Shown here piece after piece: positions 44,165 through 51,881 of a stretch of DNA of 64,000 nt. The notes under the pieces are model-generated. The model ran no database searches. It saw only the letters and a list, made by a program, of their open reading frames with translations, and was not told where the DNA came from. The position numbers were made by a program, and so were the translations under genes. Positions within the stretch are counted from its first letter, which is position 1, and every line of letters begins with the position of its first letter. The stretch is from BACL27 sp964203235 (GTDB lineage Bacteria; Actinomycetota; Acidimicrobiia; Acidimicrobiales; Ilumatobacteraceae): contig CAXNLE010000002.1 in NCBI GenBank assembly GCA_964203235.1, positions 372,001 to 436,000 of the forward strand, read 5' to 3'.

Positions 44165-45026
44165 AAAAGCGAAAAACCTTCAAGGGTACAAACCGACACT
44201 TTTAGTTAAGGCGATGCGATGGCTCGCGATTCTGATTCTTAAGGTTTTAAGAATACATGGACGCTCACGCTGGTCAAATGAGTTTATTCAAGCCATAGAC
44301 CCATCCGTCACTGTTAATATCCCAGAATTCTCTTCAATTACTAATGACCCAACTATTTGGTTCAGAACTGGGCACGGGCGTTTGTTTTGGAGAGCAACTG
44401 AGTCGCCTTCACTTGACCTAGACACGAATAGATGGATAAAAACATTTATTAAAAAAGACATCTTTTATGACGTTGGGGCAAATATCGGACTCTATTCGAT
44501 AATGGCAGCCAAGTTTTTGCGCACCACTGTTTACGCACTTGAAATTGATCTTATGAATGCTCGAATGCTTTATGAAAATATTTACATGAATAACTGTCAA
44601 GAGAAAATTACTGTTCTACCATTTGGCCTTGATTCAAGCTCACACCAAGAAAAACTCTTTCTTAAAACAATGTCATATGGAGATGCCCTACACAATCTTC
44701 GTCAACCTAGTGAGATGGTTATTAACCCAAGTGGTATCCGAGTTAATGTGCCAGTCTTTCGTCTTGATGATGTAATCAAAATACTCAGGTTGCCATCGCC
44801 CACCAAATTAAAAATTGATGTTGATGGCGTAGATCTTGATGTTCTTAAGGGGTCCACTGATGCACTCAAAACAGTGAACTCTTTAGTGATTGAATATATG
44901 CCGAATTCAGAAACTAGAACCGAAATCCATAATTTCTTGTCGGATCATGGGTTCACTTTTGATTTTGACTCCGTCGGAGAGCACACTTGGGGTACCGTCG
45001 ACGGCTTCTTCTCTAGAAAACCGTAA
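44148..45026 (+). CDS. FkbM-family methyltransferase
   Basis: This 292-residue protein has the FkbM core: DVGANIGLYSIMAAKF near residue 107 (SAM motif I), ALEIDLMNARML, and KIDVDGVDLDVLKGS near 224 with the conserved acidic residues. Members O-methylate sugars or polyketide hydroxyls. The first 35 residues contain a hydrophobic stretch (LVKAMRWLAILILKVL), which may associate with the membrane. It overlaps the aminotransferase by 17 bp and is the last clear gene of the island. Confidence 0.88.
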   Translation: MPTFDKKAKNLQGYKPTLLVKAMRWLAILILKVLRIHGRSRWSNEFIQAIDPSVTVNIPEFSSITNDPTIWFRTGHGRLFWRATESPSLDLDTNRWIKTFIKKDIFYDVGANIGLYSIMAAKFLRTTVYALEIDLMNARMLYENIYMNNCQEKITVLPFGLDSSSHQEKLFLKTMSYGDALHNLRQPSEMVINPSGIRVNVPVFRLDDVIKILRLPSPTKLKIDVDGVDLDVLKGSTDALKTVNSLVIEYMPNSETRTEIHNFLSDHGFTFDFDSVGEHTWGTVDGFFSRKP

Positions 45027-45078
45027 AGCAACATATCATTGATTACGAAAATTCACTGCGACGGCTAGCGTCGGAAGC

Positions 45079-46236
45079 GTGAATAAGTACCGAGGGCAGT
45101 GGAGTCTCGATTCTCAAGTCGCGTATTTGAATCACGGATCATTCGGCGCTGTGCCGAAAGTTGTGGCGGCAGCGCAGCGCGAAGTTCAAGCGCTTGAAGA
45201 GAACAATCCAAATCTTTTTTTTCGCTCGACCCTGCCGAAGTTGTACGACGAAGCGAGAAAATTCGTCGCTGAGTGGCTTGGCACTTCGCCTGAACTTTTC
45301 GCATTCGTGCCTAACGCCTCGCAAGGTGTTATCACTGCAGCCAGTGCGTTAGTAACAAAGCCACGTTCACAAATCGTCGCCACCAGTCTCGGCTACGGTG
45401 GCGTGCTCAACGGTCTCGCCGAGATTTCCCGGCGTACCCAAAGCACATTACGTATCGCCGAAATTGAGTTCGCTACCAGAGTGCAAACTGCAGACGACAT
45501 CACCGACAGCGTTTTTGCGGCGCTGACAAATGAGACAAGTCTCGTCGTTCTTGACCAAATCACTTCTGAAACTGCTTTGTTGCTCCCGATTGATCAAATC
45601 GTACGAACGATTCGCCGAATCTCACCGCAAGCCCTCGTCGTGATTGACGGCGCGCATGCGCCCGGCATGTTGAGCCCAACGTTGCCGGCCGACTTCGATG
45701 TTTGGATCGGCAATTTTCATAAATGGATATGCGCTCCGCGAGCGTCTGCGGGTCTAGTTTGCCGCACAAGCAAAATTGCAAATCTAATCACACCACTTGC
45801 ACCATCATGGGATTTCGAAGCTGGGTTTCCAAAATCGTTTTTTTCACAGGGAACTGATGATTACTCGAGTTACCTCGCCACACCACACGCAATCAAATTT
45901 CACGAGTCAGTCAGTTTTGTCGAGCGTGACGCTCACAATCAAGGTGTAATTGACGACGCTGCAAAAATGCTGCACGAACACTGGGGCACTGAACCAGATG
46001 TGCCAACAGAATTGTTTTGTCCGTGGATGCGCCTTGTGCGGTTGCCGATGAAAAAACAACTAACCAAATCACAATGCGATGCGCTCACACTAAAAGTAAG
46101 CCAAGATTTAAAAGCCGAAATTGTAATCGTCTCGCCCGGTGATGCAACTTATGTGCGCCTCTCGGCACAAATCTATAACGAAGTCAATGACTACCAAAAA
46201 CTAAAATCAGTGCCAAATTTAGCGAAAGAACTTTAG
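45079..46236 (+). CDS. Class V aminotransferase family protein (isopenicillin-N-epimerase-like)
   Basis: This 385-residue PLP enzyme has the family opening VAYLNHGSFGAVPK, an aspartate segment VVIDGAHAPGM near residue 193, and the lysine in GNFHKWICAPRASAGL near 215. It resembles isopenicillin-N-epimerase-like and cysteine-desulfurase-like members; the true substrate is unknown. The start is GTG at 45079, with GGAAG before it. It is separated from the island by 52 bp and from the MOSC gene by a short ambiguous stretch. Confidence 0.85.
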   Translation: MNKYRGQWSLDSQVAYLNHGSFGAVPKVVAAAQREVQALEENNPNLFFRSTLPKLYDEARKFVAEWLGTSPELFAFVPNASQGVITAASALVTKPRSQIVATSLGYGGVLNGLAEISRRTQSTLRIAEIEFATRVQTADDITDSVFAALTNETSLVVLDQITSETALLLPIDQIVRTIRRISPQALVVIDGAHAPGMLSPTLPADFDVWIGNFHKWICAPRASAGLVCRTSKIANLITPLAPSWDFEAGFPKSFFSQGTDDYSSYLATPHAIKFHESVSFVERDAHNQGVIDDAAKMLHEHWGTEPDVPTELFCPWMRLVRLPMKKQLTKSQCDALTLKVSQDLKAEIVIVSPGDATYVRLSAQIYNEVNDYQKLKSVPNLAKEL

Positions 46237-46301
46237 AAATCGTATCACCACAAGTCATCGTCGGTAACTATAAATATTCAGGCACCGATGTTCAACGCAC
46301 A

Positions 46302-47045
46302 TTGCTCAGTATCGGCGCTCTGTGGCGCCATCAACTGCATGATGTGCAACGCGACCCGCGTCAAGTTTCGTCAGTTGCCAAAGAACTTGTTACCGGCCTC
46401 GAGTCTCTAGTCGATCTAGACAACCGAATGCTTGAACTCGAACTTGGCGCGAGACTCGAGCAACTAGGCGAAGCGGTGGCATCCAAAATTGACGAGATTG
46501 ACCCGCAAAAACTTGTAACTTGGCTAGACAACTTGTGGCCAACATTTGCCAAACTGCACAACGCCGATACCCAGAACCTACCGAAACAGAATGTCGGACA
46601 AGTTGTCGGCATCCAGATTTCAACTAATAGTGTTCCGAAAACTGCGATTGCGAGCGGCGTTGTTAATTACAACGGCTTAAATGGCGACCGCCAAATGGCG
46701 CGTACGCACCACGGTCGCCCGTGGCAAGCACTTTGCATTTGGAGCGATGAGGTAATCGCGCAACATGCGAAGAATGGCCATCCGATTGCTCGTGGCAGTG
46801 CCGGTGAAAATATTACGCTCAGCCAACTTGACTGGTCATTAGTTCGCCCAGGCGCGACGCTTGAATTCGGTTCGGTGCGAGCACAAATTACGGGTTATGC
46901 GATTCCGTGCAAGAAAAATGCGCGGTGGTTCAGCGACGGAGATTACCAACGATTGTCACATGAACTTGGCGCGGGTAGCCGAGTTTATTGTCTTGTCACA
47001 CAGTCTGGCGAAGTTACTGTCGGCGATATCGCAACTTGCAATTAA
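46302..47045 (+). CDS. MOSC-domain protein
   Basis: This 247-residue reading has a C-terminal MOSC domain (residues ~100-240): GVVNYNGLNGDRQ, GRPWQALCIWSDEVI, GSAGENITLS, and PCKKNARWF with the conserved cysteine. MOSC domains bind sulfur or molybdenum cofactor, which fits the Moco genes in this window, but the partner is unknown. The frame stays open back to 46191 without ATG, GTG or a well-placed TTG, so either TTG 46302 or a rare start is used and the N-terminus is uncertain. The N-terminal half is helical, with a stretch like LELELGARLEQLGEAVA. Confidence 0.7.
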   Translation: MLSIGALWRHQLHDVQRDPRQVSSVAKELVTGLESLVDLDNRMLELELGARLEQLGEAVASKIDEIDPQKLVTWLDNLWPTFAKLHNADTQNLPKQNVGQVVGIQISTNSVPKTAIASGVVNYNGLNGDRQMARTHHGRPWQALCIWSDEVIAQHAKNGHPIARGSAGENITLSQLDWSLVRPGATLEFGSVRAQITGYAIPCKKNARWFSDGDYQRLSHELGAGSRVYCLVTQSGEVTVGDIATCN

Positions 47046-47474
47046 TCAACAAGTCGCCGCACTGACACCAGCAACATTTAGTTCGGCGATCAACGCGTCG
47101 CGAGTCTTAATATCAGCAACGCCCATTGTCCACTCGGCGCCACACAAAATCGGTGTGTCATCCCATGTTCGGGCGCTGCCAGTGACACCAAGAAGTGAAA
47201 GCGCTTCGTCGCTTGCGAGTTGTTTGGCGGCTTGGTTGACGTAAATATCAAATTCAATTTGCTTACCGGAGCGCTCACACTGCCAAGACTCTTTATTGTC
47301 TGAAGGAGATTTTTGCGCAAGCGACGACAACGGCTCGCAAACAACTTTGGCGATTGAGCCGGCGACGCCCGGTGCGTCGACTATTAGAGTCACTGCAGAT
47401 TCGTCCGACGACGCGTCACTTCCACCACATGAAACGATGATCAATAACATAGTTACTAGTGCAAGTTTTTTCAT
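47046..47474 (-). CDS. Small lipoprotein, function unknown
   Basis: This 142-residue protein has an N-terminal lipoprotein signal with IVSC (residues 13-16; Cys16 lipidated) followed by a Gly/Ser/Asp-rich linker. The mature part (about residues 30-142) is a small alpha/beta region with three further cysteines that may form disulfides. No family is recognised. Its ATG at 47474 lies directly after the encoded CCA of tRNA-Glu, leaving no room for its own ribosome-binding site. A longer frame upstream would pass through the tRNA and is not credible. Confidence 0.75.
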   Translation of the reverse strand: MKKLALVTMLLIIVSCGGSDASSDESAVTLIVDAPGVAGSIAKVVCEPLSSLAQKSPSDNKESWQCERSGKQIEFDIYVNQAAKQLASDEALSLLGVTGSARTWDDTPILCGAEWTMGVADIKTRDALIAELNVAGVSAATC

Positions 47475-47550
47475 TGGCAGCCCCAACGGGATTCGAACCC
47501 GTGCCGCCACCTTGAGAGGGTGGTGTCCTAGTCCACTAGACGATGGGGCC
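47475..47550 (-). tRNA. tRNA-Glu (anticodon CTC), CCA encoded
   Basis: The minus strand folds into a cloverleaf: acceptor GGCCCCA/TGGGGCT (first pair G-T), anticodon stem CCACC/GGTGG around loop CTCTCAA, T-stem ACGGG/CCCGT. The anticodon CTC reads GAG glutamate codons. The discriminator is G and CCA is genomically encoded at 47477-47475. The next base, 47474, is the A of a start codon. The tRNA lies 28 bp after the small membrane-protein gene. Confidence 0.95.
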
Positions 47551-47578
47551 CAGTAGACACCCAACGCTATCTGTGAAA

Positions 47579-47710
47579 TTACTCGCGATAACGACTCATA
47601 ATTCGCTGACGTCGTTCGTGTTCTTTGCGTTGTGCTCGTAATGTCTTTGACAGCAAAACCGCAAAAGTCGTAATAGCAATTGAGAAAATTATGATCGCCC
47701 AAATATCCAT
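47579..47710 (-). CDS. 43-residue single-helix membrane protein
   Basis: This small frame encodes one hydrophobic helix (residues 3-20, WAIIIFSIAITTFAVLL) followed by a highly basic, charged tail (RAQRKEHERRQRIMSRYRE). The helix-plus-basic-tail plan is that of a membrane-anchored microprotein with the tail in the cytoplasm. A GGGGG lies about 9 bases before the ATG as possible ribosome-binding site. It precedes tRNA-Glu and the lipoprotein on the same strand. No homologue is recognised. Confidence 0.5.
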   Translation of the reverse strand: MDIWAIIIFSIAITTFAVLLSKTLRAQRKEHERRQRIMSRYRE

Positions 47711-47745
47711 GCTGTAAGCCCCCAATATTGCTGCGGTGTATGACG

Positions 47746-47799
47746 ATAACTCATTTTGTATAACATTGTTAGCTTAGAACAAAAAATATGATGAGTTAT
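47746..47799. promoter_or_regulatory. Candidate TetR operator region
   Basis: In the 109-bp spacer between the small membrane-protein gene and the TetR gene, the inverted repeat ATAACTCAT (47746-47754) / ATGAGTTAT (47791-47799) flanks the short palindrome TAACATTGTTA (47761-47771). A further imperfect dyad TTATT/AATAA follows at 47796-47809. TetR regulators often bind palindromes in their own promoter region, so these are candidates for autoregulation; this is inferred from position only. Confidence 0.4.
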
Positions 47800-47819
47800 T
47801 AGACAATAAACTGGCTGAT

Positions 47820-48461
47820 GTGTTAGTCCCGAAAAATACCCGTGAGCGCTTAATTAAGGCGTCGATCAAAGCCATCGACAAAGAGGGCGAAGCAGGGGTG
47901 CGCATTCGCGATATCTGCAAAGAAACAAATACCACTGCCCCGTCGGTTTACTACTTTTTTGGCGACAGGCTCGGTCTGATTCGAGCGGCACAAGCCAGCC
48001 GTTATCGAACTCCGCTCTCGGAGATACAAGAAGAGTTCGCCGAAAATGTTTACAAGTGCAAGAGCAAAGCCGAGTTCACAAAAATTGTGCACCAAGTTCT
48101 GCATCTAATTTTTTCTGATAAGCGAAAAGTTTTTAGATCAACGCGAGTCAATGTGTTGGGTAATGCTCAGTCAGACCGGCTTTTGGCCAGAGAAATTGCC
48201 AGTATGAACAACTACGTGAATAAAATCTCGGCTGAACCAATTCGGTATGCCCAAGCAAAAGGATGGATTGACGAAGACTTCAATCCACAAATGTTTTACG
48301 CCTGGTTAATCGGCACGATTAACGGCAAAGTCTCGATTGAACTTGATGGCTCACATCCAGCAAGTGACGATTGGGATCTCATCGCCAAGCGAGCAATCTG
48401 CAGACTGCTGAGCATTAATGAACCAAAGCCAATTAAAAAGTCGCAATCGCGCCGCAAATAG
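47820..48461 (+). CDS. TetR/AcrR-family transcriptional regulator
   Basis: This 213-residue protein has an N-terminal TetR DNA-binding domain: TRERLIKASIKAIDKEG, then VRIRDICKETNTTAPSVYYFFGDRLGLI, which is the helix-turn-helix with its Y-Y-F signature. The C-terminal ligand-binding half is helical and not assigned to a known effector. The start is GTG at 47820. It lies between tRNA-Glu and tRNA-Gln, genes normally close together in actinobacteria, so it may be an insertion there. It ends with a strongly basic KKSQSRRK tail. Confidence 0.88.
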   Translation: MLVPKNTRERLIKASIKAIDKEGEAGVRIRDICKETNTTAPSVYYFFGDRLGLIRAAQASRYRTPLSEIQEEFAENVYKCKSKAEFTKIVHQVLHLIFSDKRKVFRSTRVNVLGNAQSDRLLAREIASMNNYVNKISAEPIRYAQAKGWIDEDFNPQMFYAWLIGTINGKVSIELDGSHPASDDWDLIAKRAICRLLSINEPKPIKKSQSRRK

Positions 48462-48479
48462 TGGCGCTTTAGCAAAGCA

Positions 48480-48540
48480 GCACGAAGCAGAACAATGCGA
48501 AGCATTGTGACGCGAAGCAGAGCAGCACGAAGTGCTGCGG
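48480..48540 (+). repeat. Hairpin array with GAA loops
   Basis: Two perfect 7-bp hairpins with 3-base GAA loops lie in this spacer: ACAATGC/GCATTGT (48492-48508) and GCAGCAC/GTGCTGC (48522-48538). The element CGAAGCA recurs around them (48483, 48498, 48513). The first hairpin contains GCGAAGC, known as an unusually stable DNA mini-hairpin. The array lies between the TetR gene end and tRNA-Gln and could stop or process transcripts from either side. Confidence 0.65.
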
Positions 48541-48542
48541 AG

Positions 48543-48614
48543 TTGGGGAGCAAGGAATCGAACCCTGAATAACAGAACCAGAATCTGCTGTGTTGCCAGT
48601 TACACCACTCCCCA
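48543..48614 (-). tRNA. tRNA-Gln (anticodon CTG)
   Basis: The minus strand folds as a cloverleaf: acceptor TGGGGAG/CTCCCCA, anticodon stem GCAGA/TCTGT with one G-T pair around loop TTCTGGT. The anticodon CTG reads CAG glutamine codons. Discriminator is A, no encoded CCA. It lies downstream of gltX and the DUF218 gene on the same strand. In actinobacteria GltX charges this tRNA with glutamate, which is then amidated by GatCAB. Confidence 0.93.
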
Positions 48615-48660
48615 GAGTGACGCTTTTAATGACGGAATTTAGGATATCGCAATTATTTAA

Positions 48661-49272
48661 TTAATTAGTCCACGAATCAACGCGTCGAAAACCGATAATG
48701 CGCCCAACCGCAACGCCAACTGCTTCTTGTAAGTTGTGCTCAAACGCATCTTTACCCCGAATGACACTCGACCGAGTGGGCGATGAATTCGCGTCAAGCC
48801 CAACTTCTTGAGCGATCAATTTCGCACGCAACTGATGAAACGGATCGCTAACAATCACCACCCTTGTAATTTTTTGTTCGCTGGCAACTTGCGACACGGC
48901 CAACAACGACGCATATGTTGTCTTGCCTGAGTTTTCTTCAAAAATCAATTCGCTGGCGACACCTTTTGATTCAAAGAACTTGCGCGCCGCAGCAGCCTCG
49001 GTGAATCTGTCACCAACTTGCTTGCCACCGGTGACCACAATGTATGAAGCCAAATTGAGATTCCAGAGTTTGAGTGCGTGGTCGAGTCGGGCTTGTAGTT
49101 GCGGTGATGGTCGACCGTCGTATTGTGCGGCACCAAGAACGACTATTGCGTCAACTGGTTGCCGATCGTTACTTCGACCCGTGTTCCACACTTGAAATAA
49201 CGAAACCAAAAAATAAATCAAACCGACTGCAACAGATGTGCCGAGCGACTGAATAATTCGTCGCAGTTTCAT
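48661..49272 (-). CDS. DUF218/YdcF-ElyC-family membrane protein
   Basis: This 203-residue protein has one N-terminal transmembrane helix (about residues 8-28) and a DUF218 domain: VDAIVVLGAAQYDGRPSPQL near residue 42, IVVTGGKQVGD near 77, FEENSGKTTYASL near 110, and VIVSDPFHQLRA near 140. Family members SanA, ElyC and YdcF affect cell-envelope integrity or bind SAM, but chemistry is unresolved. It follows gltX by 14 bp on the same strand and is upstream of tRNA-Gln. Confidence 0.88.
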   Translation of the reverse strand: MKLRRIIQSLGTSVAVGLIYFLVSLFQVWNTGRSNDRQPVDAIVVLGAAQYDGRPSPQLQARLDHALKLWNLNLASYIVVTGGKQVGDRFTEAAAARKFFESKGVASELIFEENSGKTTYASLLAVSQVASEQKITRVVIVSDPFHQLRAKLIAQEVGLDANSSPTRSSVIRGKDAFEHNLQEAVGVAVGRIIGFRRVDSWTN

Positions 49273-49286
49273 TGCGGCGAACTCAC

Positions 49287-50708
49287 TTAGATTTTTTTGG
49301 CAAGTGCCACATCAATTCGCTTTAGCGTCGCCTCGCGACCCAGCATCGCAATGGGTTCGAACAAAGGCGGACCAACACTGCGCCCAGTTATAGCCACCCG
49401 CAAAGGCGCTTGTAACTTGCCCAACTTCAGCGAGTGCTTCTCGCCAACTGATTCAACTACTGCTTTGAGTGCATCAGGAGTGAACTCGCAAACCTTGAAA
49501 CCATCACGAATTTCGATCAGCGTCGTAACTGCCCACTCTGGCGCAAATGCTTTGACGAATGCAGCGTCATCAAGTATTGGCGAGTCACAAAATAAAAAGT
49601 CGACCATGCTCGGCACTTCTTGAAGCAACTGAACCCGAGTTTGCACAAGTGGCGCAATCTCGGTAAAAACTTTGAGGTCATATTCACTTGCTTGCCATGG
49701 AGCCTTATCGCTCATCAGCCAAGGCTGGCACGCAGTTATAAACTCTTCAAGCGACAACGCGCGAATATAGTCGGCATTAAACGCCTGTAATTTGACGATG
49801 TCAAAGAACGCCGGTGAGTGATTGACACTGACCAACTTAAACTCATCGGTGATTTTTTCAAACGAAACAATTTCTGTGTCTCCCGATGGTGCCCAACCAA
49901 GGGTCATCAAATAGTTTTTCATCGCTTCGGCAAGAATGCCTTCTTCTCGATACTGTTCGACGGCAACTTTGTCACGACGCTTCGAAAGTTTTTTTCGCTG
50001 CTCATTTACAAGCACCGGCACATGCGCCCAACTAGGTGGCGTTATACCCAGCGCATCCCAAATCATTTGTTGTTTTGGCGTGTTCGGCAAATGTTCTTCG
50101 GCGCGCACAACATGGGTGATGCACTGAGTTATGTCGTCTACGACATTTGCAAGCAAAAAAACCGGTGAACCATTGCCACGCAACAGAACAAAATCTTCAA
50201 TAGTGGCATTATCAAACTCGACACTGCCACGCACTTGGTCTTGAACGATCGTTGCACCCGACGGCACGCGAAATCGCAAGACTCGACCAGGACCGGGCCC
50301 CAAACCCCGATCACGCGAATAACCGTCGTAACCTTGCCTTTCGTTTTGTCCGCCCAATTCTTTGGCACGTTTCTGAATATCTTCAGTTGTTAGATCGCAA
50401 TAGTAAGCCTTGCCTTGTGCGAAAAGTTTTTCTGCTGCTTCAACATGTAACGCGGCATTTGCTGATTGAAAATAGGGGCCTTCGAAATGCGAATCATTGC
50501 CGTCTATGCCGAGCCAAGCAAGCGCATCAACTATGCCTTGCGTCCACTGCGGATTATTTCGCGAGTCATCGGTGTCTTCAATCCGTAAAACAAAAACGCC
50601 GCTGGTTTGCTTCGCAAGTATCCAGTTATAGAGAGCGGTTCGCGCACCACCAACATGAAAGTACCCCGTTGGTGACGGCGCAAATCGGTAGCGCGGAGTC
50701 TGTGCCAT
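49287..50708 (-). CDS. gltX: Glutamyl-tRNA synthetase GltX
   Basis: This 473-residue class I synthetase charges tRNA-Glu, and in actinobacteria also tRNA-Gln, with glutamate. The HIGH-like motif is PSPTGYFHVGGARTALYN near residue 10, and the KMSKS-like motif is KLSKRR near 245. Its two substrate tRNAs lie within 3.3 kb downstream. Its start is 19 bp from the putative start of the divergent VIT1/CCC1 gene, so the promoters must overlap coding sequence or the neighbour starts later. Confidence 0.95.
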   Translation of the reverse strand: MAQTPRYRFAPSPTGYFHVGGARTALYNWILAKQTSGVFVLRIEDTDDSRNNPQWTQGIVDALAWLGIDGNDSHFEGPYFQSANAALHVEAAEKLFAQGKAYYCDLTTEDIQKRAKELGGQNERQGYDGYSRDRGLGPGPGRVLRFRVPSGATIVQDQVRGSVEFDNATIEDFVLLRGNGSPVFLLANVVDDITQCITHVVRAEEHLPNTPKQQMIWDALGITPPSWAHVPVLVNEQRKKLSKRRDKVAVEQYREEGILAEAMKNYLMTLGWAPSGDTEIVSFEKITDEFKLVSVNHSPAFFDIVKLQAFNADYIRALSLEEFITACQPWLMSDKAPWQASEYDLKVFTEIAPLVQTRVQLLQEVPSMVDFLFCDSPILDDAAFVKAFAPEWAVTTLIEIRDGFKVCEFTPDALKAVVESVGEKHSLKLGKLQAPLRVAITGRSVGPPLFEPIAMLGREATLKRIDVALAKKI

Positions 50709-50727
50709 CTGTCTTAAGGCTATCTCG

Positions 50728-51486
50728 GTGCGTGTTGTTGATAGAGACAGAACTATCGTTGAAGGAGTGGCAAATAAAACTCTTGAACACGAAGGTCATC
50801 CAGATCACAGAGCTCTTGCTGGCGGTTCGGCACGTGCAGGAGTTTTTGGTTTTAGCGACGGCTTAGTTTCAAATGTCTCGTTGATCATTGGCTTTGCTGC
50901 TGGAGGCGTTGACTCAAGTGTTGTGCGACTCGCGGGTATTGCCGCTGCAGTAGCGGGTGCGGCGAGCATGGCTGCTGGCGAATGGGTATCAATCAGTGCA
51001 CAAAATGAACTTGTTGAACGCGAGATGGCTCTCGAGTTACGCGAACTAAAATTGCACCCGGAAGCAGAAACTTCTGAACTCGCCGCGATGTATCGCCAAC
51101 ATGGAATGTCACGCGAGCAGGCGTCTGCATCAGCAAAAGAAGTTATGCGCGACCCCGAACGCGCCGTGATCGTGCACGCTCGCGAAGAGTTCGGGCTTGA
51201 CGCCGGAAACTTGCCGAACCCAATTCAAATTGGTTTAATTTCTCTGCTCACATTTTTGGCTGGTGCGATGTTGCCTGTTGTGCCATGGATATTTAGTAGT
51301 GGCGACACTGCCCGATATCTCTCAGTATTTGTCGCCATCGTCGCAGCCGCAGTAGCTGGCTATGCAATCGGTCAACAGGCCGAACGATCAAAAGTTTCTA
51401 GCTCCGTGCGTCAAGTGGCGATCTTGTTGTTAGCTGTCGGGGTTACATATGTAATCGGTCGCCTCGTTGGCATCTCTCTTAACTGA
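50728..51486 (+). CDS. VIT1/CCC1-family transporter
   Basis: This 252-residue membrane protein has the CCC1/VIT1 signature: GGSARAGVFGFSDGLVSNVSLIIGFA near the N-terminus, a soluble helical linker with the metal-binding glutamate-rich region (AQNELVEREMALELRELKLHPEAETSELA), and about four to five helices. Relatives move Fe(II) or Mn(II) to storage or across the membrane. The first 35 residues are soluble. The start could be GTG 50728 or GTG 50767; the latter leaves a better intergenic gap but a poorly spaced GAAGGAG. Confidence 0.85.
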   Translation: MRVVDRDRTIVEGVANKTLEHEGHPDHRALAGGSARAGVFGFSDGLVSNVSLIIGFAAGGVDSSVVRLAGIAAAVAGAASMAAGEWVSISAQNELVEREMALELRELKLHPEAETSELAAMYRQHGMSREQASASAKEVMRDPERAVIVHAREEFGLDAGNLPNPIQIGLISLLTFLAGAMLPVVPWIFSSGDTARYLSVFVAIVAAAVAGYAIGQQAERSKVSSSVRQVAILLLAVGVTYVIGRLVGISLN

Positions 51487-51503
51487 TCGGCATAATCAAT
51501 AAC

Positions 51504-51878
51504 ATGACAATCGGCCTGCAAACAAATGTTTATGGCGAGCCAATTGAGCCGTGCAATTTTGACCCCGTGACCGGCTTCTATCGCACCGGTTGTTGTGAAA
51601 CTGGTGGCGACGACACTGGCGTGCACACTGTCTGCGCGGTAATGACCGAAGAATTTTTAGCGTATTCGAAATCGGTTGGTAATGATCTGTCTACACCGAT
51701 GCCTCAATACGGTTTCGCTGGTCTTAAACCTGGCGATCAGTGGTGTTTATGCGCTCCGCGATGGCAAGAGGCTTTTGAAGCAGGCAAGGCGCCGAAAGTT
51801 CGCTTGCGTTCGACTCACACTTTGACACTTGAATTTATTTCGTTGAAAGATTTAGAAGCACACGCAATTACAGAATAA
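51504..51878 (+). CDS. DUF2237-family protein
   Basis: This 124-residue protein follows the DUF2237 pattern: CNFDPVTGFYRTGCC, DTGVHTVCAVMTEEFL, GNDLSTPMPQYGFAGL and GDQWCLCAPRWQEA. The many conserved cysteines suggest a metal or disulfide site, but the function is unknown. Starts with ATG 51504, 17 bp after the CCC1-family gene on the same strand, so they may share an operon. Its stop lies 3 bp from that of the convergent gene. Confidence 0.92.
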   Translation: MTIGLQTNVYGEPIEPCNFDPVTGFYRTGCCETGGDDTGVHTVCAVMTEEFLAYSKSVGNDLSTPMPQYGFAGLKPGDQWCLCAPRWQEAFEAGKAPKVRLRSTHTLTLEFISLKDLEAHAITE

Positions 51879-51881
51879 AAG

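Noticed and set aside
47475..47702. Upstream extension of the lipoprotein gene
   Set aside because: The extension passes through the whole tRNA-Glu gene; the signal peptide begins at 47474.
48480..48540. CRISPR-like repeat array
   Set aside because: Repeats are too short and irregular, there are no spacers of constant length and no cas genes.
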